From Candidatus Neomicrothrix sp. UBA881 (GTDB taxonomy: Bacteria > Actinomycetota > Acidimicrobiia > Acidimicrobiales > MedAcidi-G1), in NCBI GenBank assembly GCA_002294285.1, contig DBFL01000083.1:1-36599 (forward strand): a DNA stretch of 36,599 nt, read 5' to 3'. A program made the position numbers and the translations under genes. This document shows, piece by piece, positions 7,550-15,380 of the stretch. Under the pieces are notes generated by a model. That model worked only from the letters and a program-made list of their open reading frames with translations. It was not told the DNA's origin and did not search any database. The first letter of the stretch is position 1. Every line of letters begins with the position of its first letter.

Positions 7550-8341
7550 ATGACTTTTCGTTTACAAATAATCGGCGGTGGCAACATGGGTGAAGCTTTG
7601 GCACGTGGGTTACTTACGAAAGAATGGGCATCGGAAGATGAGATGCATCTTGTCGAACCAGTAGTTGAACGAAGAAAATATTTGGCTGAAACACTTCCAG
7701 GCATTTCGATTTCGGAAGCACCACTATCGAATTTAGATTCTTTGATTGCAGTAAAACCTGACAAAGTTAAGGAAGTTTTAGAAGTTCTAGCCGATCTAAG
7801 ACCACCCAGAGTTTTATCTATAGCAGCAGGAATAAAAATTTCTTCTATGGAGAAAATTTTGGGTGAAAACGTAAAAGTTATCCGTTCGATGCCTAACACA
7901 CCTGCTCTAATAGGGCAGGGTGCAGCAGGTGTAGCCTCAGGTTCGACTGCTAATGATGAGGATCTTATATGGGCAGTTGAAATACTTTCCGCTGTTGGTT
8001 CTGCTGCGGTTGTAGAAGAAAGTCAATTAGATGCAGTTACAGGTCTGTCAGGTTCCGGACCTGCTTATTTGTTTTTTCTAGCTGAGGCACTAATTGATGC
8101 AGGATGTGAGGTTGGCTTATCGAAAGAGGAATCAGAGTCCCTTGTAAAACAAACTCTTTATGGAGCAGCTGCACTTTTATTTGAGTCTGAAGATCCGGCT
8201 GAGATTTTAAGGCAAAAAGTTACTTCTAAAGGAGGTACCACTGCCGCTGCTATTGAAGTTTTCGAAAATGGCAGTTTTCGAGAGATTATCCGTGCGGCAG
8301 TTTCTGCAGCTACTGAACGTTCTTTGCAACTTGGTGATTGA
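7550..8341 (+). CDS. proC: Pyrroline-5-carboxylate reductase
   Basis: A 263-residue NAD(P)H-dependent enzyme that makes L-proline from 1-pyrroline-5-carboxylate, the last step of proline synthesis. The N-terminal Rossmann motif IIGGGNMGEALARG is at 7-20, and RSMPNTPA at 112-119 is the conserved nicotinamide/substrate loop. The dimerisation and substrate domain has the family signature LSGSGPAYLFFLAEALIDAG (166-185), followed by VTSKGGTTAAA. Length is typical. ATG at 7550. The stop TGA shares one base with the ATG of the SAM hydrolase gene. Confidence 0.95.
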   Translation: MTFRLQIIGGGNMGEALARGLLTKEWASEDEMHLVEPVVERRKYLAETLPGISISEAPLSNLDSLIAVKPDKVKEVLEVLADLRPPRVLSIAAGIKISSMEKILGENVKVIRSMPNTPALIGQGAAGVASGSTANDEDLIWAVEILSAVGSAAVVEESQLDAVTGLSGSGPAYLFFLAEALIDAGCEVGLSKEESESLVKQTLYGAAALLFESEDPAEILRQKVTSKGGTTAAAIEVFENGSFREIIRAAVSAATERSLQLGD

Positions 8342-9231
8342 TGACTAAAAATAAAAAATACGAGACCATCTCATTTTTGTCAGACTTTGGAATTTCTGAT
8401 GAGTTTGTAGGAGTAGTTCATTCAGTAATTCATTCCATAGCTCCTTTTGTCAAGGTAATAGATATAACTCACGGGATCCCGCATTATGACATACGTTCTG
8501 GGGGGCTTGCTTTGGCACGTAGTTCCCAATACTTGTCACCTGGTGTTGTTTTGGCTGTTGTTGATCCGGGTGTAGGGACACAACGCAGAGCGATTGCGGT
8601 TGAGGTCGGTGGAGGTGAGTCAGTTCTTGTAGGTCCTGACAACGGACTGCTTGCACCTACAGTTGCCTTAGTTGGAGGCGCGGACAGAGCAGTTTCGCTT
8701 ACAGAAACTAAATATCAATTACCTGCTCCAGGTCCTACTTTTGCAGGTCGTGACATCTTTGGTCCAGCTGCGGCACATATTGCTGCTGGAGTAGACCTGT
8801 TAGAACTAGGTGAAGAGATAGACGTTTCAACATTGATGCCCGGTCTTATTCCAATTGTTTCTAATGAGCCTGATGGGATTCATACTGAAGTTTTGTGGAT
8901 AGATCAGTACGGTAATGCACAAATAAATCTAGACCCAAACGAGCTTGAGGTAGGAGAAGCTGATACCAACCATTTTGAAATAAAAATTGCAGGGCAGACA
9001 AGAATGGCTAAAAGAGTAGAAACTTTTGAAGATCTATCTGCGGGCGAACTTGGGTTAACTGTCGATTCTTATGGGCTAGTTGCACTTGTTATAGGTAGGG
9101 GCTCAGCAGCAGAAGAAATGAAACTTAGGACAGGTGATCAGGTAGTAATTTCTTTCACGGAGAATTCACCTTCCCAATCCGTACCAGTAGCTCTAAAAAA
9201 ACTTGATGAAAAAAGCGAAGGTGAAAGTTAA
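8341..9231 (+). CDS. S-adenosyl-L-methionine hydrolase (adenosine-forming), DUF62 family
   Basis: A 296-residue member of the SAM hydroxide adenosyltransferase/fluorinase family (formerly DUF62), which hydrolyses S-adenosylmethionine to adenosine and methionine. Landmarks are FLSDFGISDEFVG at the N terminus, VDPGVGTQR (74-82), GPDNGLL (98-104) and GRDIFGPAAAH (136-146). D75, R82 and H146 fit the Asp-Arg-His triad known for hydrolases and absent from halogenases, so halogenation is unlikely. The C-terminal barrel has the QYGNAQINL strand. I chose the ATG at 8341, which overlaps the proC stop by one base; a TTG one codon earlier is possible. The last base of its TAA is also the first base of the ATG of a 29-residue peptide gene. 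Confidence 0.9.
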   Translation: MTKNKKYETISFLSDFGISDEFVGVVHSVIHSIAPFVKVIDITHGIPHYDIRSGGLALARSSQYLSPGVVLAVVDPGVGTQRRAIAVEVGGGESVLVGPDNGLLAPTVALVGGADRAVSLTETKYQLPAPGPTFAGRDIFGPAAAHIAAGVDLLELGEEIDVSTLMPGLIPIVSNEPDGIHTEVLWIDQYGNAQINLDPNELEVGEADTNHFEIKIAGQTRMAKRVETFEDLSAGELGLTVDSYGLVALVIGRGSAAEEMKLRTGDQVVISFTENSPSQSVPVALKKLDEKSEGES

Positions 9232-9320
9232 TGCGCTTTGGAACGACGATTGTGATGGGTTTGCTGCTGCTTGTTATTTTGGGAGCAGCATTGATACAGT
9301 TCGTTTTTCTTGTTGACTAG
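9231..9320 (+). CDS. Small single-span membrane peptide, 29 residues
   Basis: A short ORF, ATG at 9231 to TAG at 9320, overlapping the upstream stop as TAATG, the usual mark of translational coupling. The product is MRFGTTIV followed by an unbroken hydrophobic stretch of about 20 residues (MGLLLLVILGAALIQFVFLV) and a final Asp. The positive N terminus and negative C terminus fit an N-in single-span topology. No family is recognised. It could be a real membrane microprotein, perhaps a regulatory partner, or a chance ORF; exact junction coupling and perfect helix composition favour a real gene. Confidence 0.55.
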   Translation: MRFGTTIVMGLLLLVILGAALIQFVFLVD

Positions 9321-9400
9321 ATGAAAATTATGACTCGCTCTAACTGATTCATTTAACTGCATTATTTGCTTTATAAACTCAGTTGTTATCTAATTAGAAT

Positions 9401-10036
9401 GTGTCGAATTTAAATTTACCTGAAGCGGCACTATCTAGACTTACCGTTTATCAGCGTGCACTAGTTGAATTAAGTGATTCAGGTATCAAGACAATTTCTT
9501 CAAGAGAACTAGCAGAAATTTCTGGAAGTAATGAAGCAAAAGTTAGAAAAGATCTTTCTTATTTGGGTTCATACGGAACTCGCGGAGTGGGATATGACAT
9601 TGAGCGTTTAATAAATGAGATTGGCGTTGTTTTGGGAGGAAGCCAAGCACGGCCTGCGATTTTAGTAGGTATTGGAAACTTAGGACGAGCATTAAGCCAA
9701 TATGAAGGTTTTAAGGTTAGCGGTTTTCCAATTGTGGGACTTGTAGATACAGATCCGGATGTTGTAGGTAAAAATATAAATGGTTTAAAAGTAAAAAATC
9801 TGGATGGACTAGATGAACTTGTTTCTGAAACGGCTGCGGTGCTGGGGATAGTAGCAACACCAGCAACGGCAGCTCAGGAGGTAATTGATTGTTTAGTGAA
9901 AGCTGGAATTAAATCGATACTTAATTTTGCTCCAGCAGTTGTTGATGTTTCCGCGGAAGTTGAATTGAGGAGAGTTGATTTAGCAACTGAATTACAGATT
10001 TTGGGTTACTACGATCAACTTAGAAAAATTGATTGA
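9401..10036 (+). CDS. rex: Redox-sensing transcriptional repressor Rex
   Basis: A 211-residue dimeric repressor that binds DNA when NADH is low and releases it when NADH binds. The N-terminal winged helix (about 7-75) contains the recognition-helix signature SNEAKVRKDLSYLGSYGTRG (43-62). The Rossmann domain has VGIGNLGRAL (89-98), the NAD(H) pyrophosphate loop, and D116 at the end of strand 2 (LVDTDPD), consistent with NAD rather than NADP. A C-terminal domain-swap helix (DLATELQILGYYDQL) ends the protein. GTG start at 9401. It heads the rex-hemACDBL order also seen in Streptomyces. No good Rex operator is visible in its own 80-bp upstream gap, but a strong one lies at 19342-19359 in front of the cytochrome genes. 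Confidence 0.96.
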   Translation: MSNLNLPEAALSRLTVYQRALVELSDSGIKTISSRELAEISGSNEAKVRKDLSYLGSYGTRGVGYDIERLINEIGVVLGGSQARPAILVGIGNLGRALSQYEGFKVSGFPIVGLVDTDPDVVGKNINGLKVKNLDGLDELVSETAAVLGIVATPATAAQEVIDCLVKAGIKSILNFAPAVVDVSAEVELRRVDLATELQILGYYDQLRKID

Positions 10037-10153
10037 TATTAAAAGGTGACTAATTACCAAAAAATATTCATTACAAAAGGTTGGCAATATACTCCGATTT
10101 AAGGAAAAATCATTTAGCAAGTTCCGTTTAGGTAATTTGTAGAAACCCAGCTT

Positions 10154-10157
10154 AGGA
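10154..10157 (+). promoter_or_regulatory. Shine-Dalgarno site deciding the hemA GTG start
   Basis: GGAG in TTAGGAGATGAATTA lies 9 nt before the GTG at 10167 and supports that start over nearby in-frame codons. A TATACT hexamer at 10088-10093 could be a hemA -10 element, but no convincing -35 stands at the right distance. Confidence 0.7.
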
Positions 10158-10166
10158 GATGAATTA

Positions 10167-11426
10167 GTGTCGGTAATTGTCGTTGGTCTTAACCACCGCA
10201 CTTTCCCTCTTGATCTTTTTGAGAAAATGACAGTGCCAGAGGCAAAATTGCCTAAAGCTTTGGCAGACCTTTCCTCACGAGACAACATAAGCGAATCAGT
10301 TATTCTTTCAACCTGTAATCGTATTGAAGTTTATGCATACGCAGAAAAATTTCATGGGGCTTATCAGGACATACGCAATTTTCTTTCCGAAATTTCACAT
10401 GTAGCTCCGGAAGACTTTTCTGACCATTTGATAGGTCTTTTTGGATCGGAGGCGATTGAGCATTTGTTCAAAGTTTCCTCGGGTATTGATTCTGCCGTAA
10501 TCGGAGAACATGAGATTTTGGGTCAGGTCCGGTCAGCATGGGAAATGGCAATTGAAGAACGTTCGGTTGGCACGGTATTGAATTCACTTTTCAAGCACTC
10601 TGTGGAAGTAGGCAAAAGAGTACGAAGTGAGACTTCAATCTCGCGGAATATAACTTCTATTTCTCAAGCAGCAGTTGCAATGGCGAACACACACTTAGAT
10701 GGTTTAAACGGTAAACGTGTTTTAGTTGTGGGTGCAGGAGAAATGGGTGAAGGAATGGCAAGATCTTTACATGATGGTGGGATAGCAGAATTGCGAGTCG
10801 CTAATCGAACATGGGATCGTGCAGTAGAAACTGCTGAAAGGCTTAATGGTAGGGCAGTAAGGCTTGATGAATTGCCACAAAATTTGGAAGAAGTTGATTT
10901 ACTACTAACTTCTACTGGCGCAACTGCAGCAATTCTTGAATACGGAGATCTCGATGAAGCAGCACGCCGCAGAAAAGGTAGAGAACTGTTAATAGTAGAT
11001 ATAGCTGTCCCCCGTGATGTAGATCCTGCTGCAGGTGAACTCGATGGTGTGACACTTCTGGATATGGATGATTTGAGAGAATTTGCCGAAAAGGGTATGC
11101 GGGCAAGAGAGAAAGAAGTGTCTTCTGTAATTGATATTGTTCAGGAAGAAGTAGAACGATTTACGAATTTCTTTTCAGCAAGATCTGTTGCCCCAATTGT
11201 TACAGAGCTACATGCCAGAGCAGAAGAAATACGAGACGAGGAACTTCAGAAACTTCGTAGGCGTTTTCCCGAATTGACAACTGAACAACTGAAAGCTGTG
11301 GAGATTCTGTCGTCTTCTATTGCCAACAAGTTAATTCACGAACCGACGATACGGCTCAAGGATGCGGCTGGAACACCAAAAGGTGAACGTCTAGCAGAAG
11401 CACTCCAAGATCTTTTTGACTTATAA
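10167..11426 (+). CDS. hemA: Glutamyl-tRNA reductase
   Basis: A 419-residue enzyme reducing glutamyl-tRNA(Glu) to glutamate-1-semialdehyde with NADPH, the first committed step of C5-route haem synthesis. The catalytic cysteine is C50 in LSTCNRIEVYAY. GLNHRTFPLDL is the N-terminal substrate motif, and GIDSAVIGEHEILGQV is the linker signature. The NADPH Rossmann loop is VLVVGAGEMGEGMA (185-198), and the C-terminal dimerisation helices end in KDAAGTPKGERLAEALQDLF. GTG at 10167 with a good ribosome site. A 130-bp AT-rich gap separates it from rex, so it may have its own promoter, while 14 bp separate it from hemC. Confidence 0.97.
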   Translation: MSVIVVGLNHRTFPLDLFEKMTVPEAKLPKALADLSSRDNISESVILSTCNRIEVYAYAEKFHGAYQDIRNFLSEISHVAPEDFSDHLIGLFGSEAIEHLFKVSSGIDSAVIGEHEILGQVRSAWEMAIEERSVGTVLNSLFKHSVEVGKRVRSETSISRNITSISQAAVAMANTHLDGLNGKRVLVVGAGEMGEGMARSLHDGGIAELRVANRTWDRAVETAERLNGRAVRLDELPQNLEEVDLLLTSTGATAAILEYGDLDEAARRRKGRELLIVDIAVPRDVDPAAGELDGVTLLDMDDLREFAEKGMRAREKEVSSVIDIVQEEVERFTNFFSARSVAPIVTELHARAEEIRDEELQKLRRRFPELTTEQLKAVEILSSSIANKLIHEPTIRLKDAAGTPKGERLAEALQDLFDL

Positions 11427-11440
11427 AAGAACAAGTAGAA

Positions 11441-12337
11441 TTGTCTTTGCGTATTGCAACTCGAGGAAGCAGATTAGCTTTAAGACAGACACAACGTGTG
11501 ATTGAATTACTTTCAGAGATTGAACCTGAAGCAGAGTTCGAAACAGTAATTGTTAGTACCGCAGGAGACCGGGATCAAAAATCTTCCATAGAAAAACTCG
11601 GTGGTCAGGGGATTTTTGTAACTGATGTTCAAGCTGCTGTCCTTTCTGGTGATGCCGAAATGGCGGTTCATTCTGCGAAAGATTTACCAGCTAAAACAAA
11701 TCCTGGATTGATACTTGCATCGATACCTGAGCGAGTTGATCCAAGGGATGCTCTCGTGGGTTGCCATTGGAATGAACTTCCTGAAGGAGCTCTAATTGCT
11801 ACTGGTTCGATCCGAAGAAGGTCACATCTATCTCATTTGAGACCAGATCTAAAATTCCAAGAACTACGTGGCAACATAGAGACAAGATTGTCGCACGTAA
11901 ATAATGTAGATGCCGTTGTGGTGGCCAAAGCTGCTTTGGATCGACTAGATATATTCCCAGAAAACTTAGACACATTAGAAACTTCAATACTTTTGCCACA
12001 AGTAGGGCAAGGGGCTTTAGCTTTAGAATGCCGTGAAGGAGATCTTCAGACAATTCAAATATTGAAGAGAATTGAAGATCAAGAAGTTAGAAACGTAATT
12101 GATGCAGAAAGAGCATTTTTGGCTGAAATAGGATCTGGTTGCAGTTTGCCAGTAGCTGCCCATGGAGAAATCAAAAATCAGGAAATTCTATTAAAAGCAT
12201 CCATTGCATCTAAAGATGGGGAAATACTATTGAAATCAGAAGGTGCGGGAATAGATCCGTTTAAGCTAGGTAAGAGTATCGCCAATAAACTTTTGAATGA
12301 AGAAGGCGGTCGCCTTTTATTAAATGAGAATATGTGA
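11441..12337 (+). CDS. hemC: Porphobilinogen deaminase (hydroxymethylbilane synthase)
   Basis: A 298-residue enzyme that polymerises four porphobilinogens into hydroxymethylbilane. RIATRGSRLAL (4-14) is the conserved N terminus. D81 in HSAKDLP is the catalytic aspartate, GSIRRRSHL carries substrate-binding arginines, and C234 in EIGSGCSLPVAAHG holds the dipyrromethane cofactor. Full length. The start is TTG at 11441 (MSLRIATRGS); a second TTG two codons on is equally close to the conserved region. The TGA overlaps the GTG of hemD (GTGA), so the two are translationally coupled. Confidence 0.96.
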   Translation: MSLRIATRGSRLALRQTQRVIELLSEIEPEAEFETVIVSTAGDRDQKSSIEKLGGQGIFVTDVQAAVLSGDAEMAVHSAKDLPAKTNPGLILASIPERVDPRDALVGCHWNELPEGALIATGSIRRRSHLSHLRPDLKFQELRGNIETRLSHVNNVDAVVVAKAALDRLDIFPENLDTLETSILLPQVGQGALALECREGDLQTIQILKRIEDQEVRNVIDAERAFLAEIGSGCSLPVAAHGEIKNQEILLKASIASKDGEILLKSEGAGIDPFKLGKSIANKLLNEEGGRLLLNENM

Positions 12338-13080
12338 ATTCAGAAAATTTATTTTCAGGCAAATCAGTTGTTATAACAAGATCTTCCGAGCAATCTGAGC
12401 CACTTTTTTCTGAGCTGACAAATTTAGGAGTGAAAGTTATTTCACTACCGTTAATTACGATTGCTGACCCTATTGACGGTGGTAGAGAGCTTTTAGACAA
12501 AGTAAGAAACTTGAAAAAATACAACTGGGTCATTGTTACATCCTCTAATGGGGCGCATCGTCTTATAAAAACCATGCAAAAAGTTGATGACCTTAAAAAG
12601 ACTAAAATAGGTGTTATCGGTAAAGCAACAGCGGAAGTTTTTGAAAACTTTGAAATTTCAGTTGATCTTATTCCTGAAAGAACTTTTTCCGAAGGATTTC
12701 TTGAGGCATTTCCATCTACTTCAAAAGAAGAGAACAGAATTCTTTTAGTTCAAGCTGAGAAAGCAAGACCGACAATTTATGAGGGGTTAACAAAATTGGG
12801 TTGGCAGGTCGAGAAGGTTGTCGCTTATAGAAATATTGATACCAAAATTGAAAAAACGTTATTATCAGTAGCTGCAGATGCCGATGCAATAGTATTTACG
12901 GCTTCTTCAGCGATCAATCGTTATTACGAAATAATTGGCGTTCCTAAACCGCCTGACGCTATTTGTATTGGCCCCATTACCGCTGAAACTGCTCGAAATT
13001 TAGGATGGAGAGTTTTTGAAGCAAGAGAACAATCTGTAAAAGATCTAGTTGAAGCTGTTAAACAATGGGCGGGGTCGTGA
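12334..13080 (+). CDS. hemD: Uroporphyrinogen-III synthase
   Basis: A 248-residue two-domain enzyme cyclising hydroxymethylbilane to uroporphyrinogen III with inversion of ring D. The family is weakly conserved, but GKSVVITRSSEQSEPL at the N terminus, NWVIVTSSNGAHRL in domain 1, the ILLVQAEKARPTIYEGL linker and DADAIVFTASSAINRYYEI in domain 2 are its usual landmarks. GTG at 12334 overlaps the hemC stop. Position between hemC and hemB confirms the call. No methyltransferase domain is fused, unlike some actinobacterial HemD proteins. Confidence 0.93.
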   Translation: MNSENLFSGKSVVITRSSEQSEPLFSELTNLGVKVISLPLITIADPIDGGRELLDKVRNLKKYNWVIVTSSNGAHRLIKTMQKVDDLKKTKIGVIGKATAEVFENFEISVDLIPERTFSEGFLEAFPSTSKEENRILLVQAEKARPTIYEGLTKLGWQVEKVVAYRNIDTKIEKTLLSVAADADAIVFTASSAINRYYEIIGVPKPPDAICIGPITAETARNLGWRVFEAREQSVKDLVEAVKQWAGS

Positions 13081-13103
13081 CGATACCTTCGTAGGCTTTC
13101 AGT

Positions 13104-14099
13104 ATGAGTATTTATGCGCAGTTTCCAGAGTGGCGATCTCGAAGACTTCGGCGTACAGAAGCGATCAGAAGATTAGTAGCAGAAACACAAATTTCTGTTA
13201 ATGATTTTGTAGCACCACTTTTTGTTAGGGAAGATATTGAAGAACCACAGCAGATACCTTCACTACCGGGTGTTTATCAACACACGATAAAAAGCTTGAG
13301 ACTTGAAGTTGATTCATTAAGGAAACTCGGGGTACCTGGTGTGATTATTTTTGGTATCCCGAAATCCAAAGACGAGTTTGGATCAGAAGCCTGGAATCCA
13401 GATGGAATAGTGCAAGTAGCTCTTAAAGACTTAAAAGAAAGTTTTGGAGAAGAAATGACACTCATTGCTGATTTGTGTGTTGATGAGTACACAAGTCATG
13501 GACATTGTGGAGTTTTGTCCTCAGCGGGAACCGTTGACAACGACGCGACACTTGAGATCTACAATCAAATAGCTTTAGCCCAAGCTGAAGCTGGTGCCGA
13601 CGTTTGCGCTCCTTCAGGGATGATGGATGGTCAGGTCGCTTCGATTCGCGGAGCGCTGAATTCAGGTGGTCATATTGACACAATAATTCTTGCATATTCT
13701 GCAAAATACGCCTCATCTCTTTATGGCCCATTCAGAGATGCCGTTGATGTGACCATAAAAGACGGAGGAGATCGTCGAGGTTATCAACAAGATAGTTCAA
13801 ATCTTCGAGAATCTTTGATGGAAATTAAAGCTGATATAACTGAAGGCGCAGACATTGTGATGGTGAAGCCCGCACTGTCTTACCTAGATGTTATTGCACG
13901 AGCTAGAGCAGAGATTGAAGTCCCAATTGCTGCATACCATGTGAGCGGTGAATATTCCATGGTAAAGGCAGCTGAGGCTAACGGTTGGGTAGATGGTGAA
14001 TCCGTGATGATGGAACATTTGCTTTCAATTAAGAGGGCAGGAGCTGACATAATTCTTACTTATGCAGCAAAACAAGCTGCAGAAATTTTGCAAGGCTAA
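13104..14099 (+). CDS. hemB: Delta-aminolevulinic acid dehydratase (porphobilinogen synthase)
   Basis: A 331-residue TIM-barrel enzyme condensing two aminolevulinates into porphobilinogen. Schiff-base lysines are K201 in AYSAKYASS and K255 in MVKPALSY. The metal loop is DLCVDEYTSHGHCG, with cysteines at positions 125 and 135 but Asp at 127, where classical zinc enzymes have a third Cys. This is between the Zn (Cys-Cys-Cys) and Mg (Ala-Asp-Asp) patterns. RRGYQQDSSN contains the basic substrate residues. ATG at 13104 lies 23 bp after hemD, with 6 bp to hemL. Confidence 0.96.
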   Translation: MSIYAQFPEWRSRRLRRTEAIRRLVAETQISVNDFVAPLFVREDIEEPQQIPSLPGVYQHTIKSLRLEVDSLRKLGVPGVIIFGIPKSKDEFGSEAWNPDGIVQVALKDLKESFGEEMTLIADLCVDEYTSHGHCGVLSSAGTVDNDATLEIYNQIALAQAEAGADVCAPSGMMDGQVASIRGALNSGGHIDTIILAYSAKYASSLYGPFRDAVDVTIKDGGDRRGYQQDSSNLRESLMEIKADITEGADIVMVKPALSYLDVIARARAEIEVPIAAYHVSGEYSMVKAAEANGWVDGESVMMEHLLSIKRAGADIILTYAAKQAAEILQG

Positions 14100-14105
14100 T
14101 TACTA

Positions 14106-15380
14106 ATGGCGGATCAGAACAAGATTTTGTTTGAACGAGCAAAAAAAGTTATCCCTGGAGGAGTTAACTCTCCTGTTCGCTCTTTCAAATCAGTGGGAGG
14201 AAGCCCGTATTTCGTGAGAAATGCCGAAGGTCCCTATGTATGGGATGAGGAAGGAAATAGATATATCGATTATGTTCAATCCTATGGCCCGATGATTTTG
14301 GGGCACTCACACCCTGCCGTAATTGAAGCAATTAATCAAGCGGCTTCACATGGTACGAGTTATGGGGCTCCAACTGAAAAGGAAGTGATTTTAGCTGAGT
14401 CAATTATTGAGAGAGTAAGAGGAATTGAATCGATTCGTTTTGTAAATAGTGGGACAGAAGCGACGATGACAGCATTAAGGTTGGCGCGAGGTGCTACTAA
14501 ACGTTCGAAAATCATTAAATTTTCAGGTTGCTACCACGGCCATTCTGATGTTCTTCTTGCAGAAGCTGGAAGTGGTGTCGCTACTCAAGGTATTTCTGGA
14601 AGTGATGGGGTTCCAGATAACGCAGTCGCTGACACAGTAGTTGTTCCATTTAACGAAGTGCCAGACATAGACCAAACAATTGCTGCGGTCATAGTGGAGC
14701 CTGTTCCCGCAAATATGGGTCTTGTTGAACCCAAGGAAAATTTTTTGAGTGAAATCAGAAGTGCATGTGACTCAGCTGGGGCTTTGCTTATTTTTGATGA
14801 GGTTATAACAGGTTTTCGTTTGTCCTCAGGCGGCGCTTCAAACTGGTACGGAGTCACTCCTGATATTTGGTGTTTTGGTAAAATCATTGGCGGCGGTTTA
14901 CCCGTCGGAGCTTTTGCTGCGAGTCAAGAATTAATGAGTTTTTTAGCTCCAGTTGGTGGTGTTTATCAAGCAGGAACTTTGTCAGGTAATCCTTTGGCTA
15001 TGGCTGCAGGTCATGCAACACTTAAATTGTTGGGTCAGTCTGAATATGAATATTTGGAGGTAATTGCAGATCGTTTAGTAAACGGTTTAAAAGAAGTTAT
15101 TTCGTCAGAAGGATTTGCAATCACTACACCAAAAGTAGGTTCACTAATTGGTATTTTCTTTAGTGATGAAATGCCGAAAAATTTTGAAGAAGTAAAACCG
15201 ATAGCGGAAAATGGGTTTTATCCCAATTTTTTCCACGGGATGCTTAAAAGAGGAGTTGCACTAGCCCCAGGTCCCTACGAGGTTATTTTTCCTAGTTTGG
15301 CTCATACAGAAAAACTCATAGATGAAACGGTTGAAATTGCCGCAGAAGTAATAAAAGAAATTTCAAATAGTAGATTCTAA
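14106..15380 (+). CDS. hemL: Glutamate-1-semialdehyde 2,1-aminomutase
   Basis: A 424-residue PLP fold type I enzyme converting glutamate-1-semialdehyde to 5-aminolevulinate. FERAKKVIPGGVNSPVRSF is the family N terminus, FVNSGTEATMTALRLARG the PLP-phosphate region, DEVITGFR (231-238) the cofactor-ring aspartate, and K259 in CFGKIIGGGLPVGAF the PLP lysine. It acts directly after HemA, so the cluster covers glutamyl-tRNA to uroporphyrinogen III. hemE, hemG/Y and hemH/Q are not in this window. The last four bases overlap the convergent pgi stop, leaving no room for a separate terminator. Confidence 0.96.
   Translation: MADQNKILFERAKKVIPGGVNSPVRSFKSVGGSPYFVRNAEGPYVWDEEGNRYIDYVQSYGPMILGHSHPAVIEAINQAASHGTSYGAPTEKEVILAESIIERVRGIESIRFVNSGTEATMTALRLARGATKRSKIIKFSGCYHGHSDVLLAEAGSGVATQGISGSDGVPDNAVADTVVVPFNEVPDIDQTIAAVIVEPVPANMGLVEPKENFLSEIRSACDSAGALLIFDEVITGFRLSSGGASNWYGVTPDIWCFGKIIGGGLPVGAFAASQELMSFLAPVGGVYQAGTLSGNPLAMAAGHATLKLLGQSEYEYLEVIADRLVNGLKEVISSEGFAITTPKVGSLIGIFFSDEMPKNFEEVKPIAENGFYPNFFHGMLKRGVALAPGPYEVIFPSLAHTEKLIDETVEIAAEVIKEISNSRF

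Noticed and set aside
8341..9231. SAM-dependent fluorinase or chlorinase rather than hydrolase
   Set aside because: The Asp-Arg-His set (D75, R82, H146) typical of SAM hydrolases is present.
9383..9400. TTGTTATCTAATTAGAAT just before rex as an autoregulatory Rex operator
   Set aside because: It has the TTGT start and AT-rich centre but lacks the CACAA half and is not palindromic, so it is much weaker than the 19342 site.
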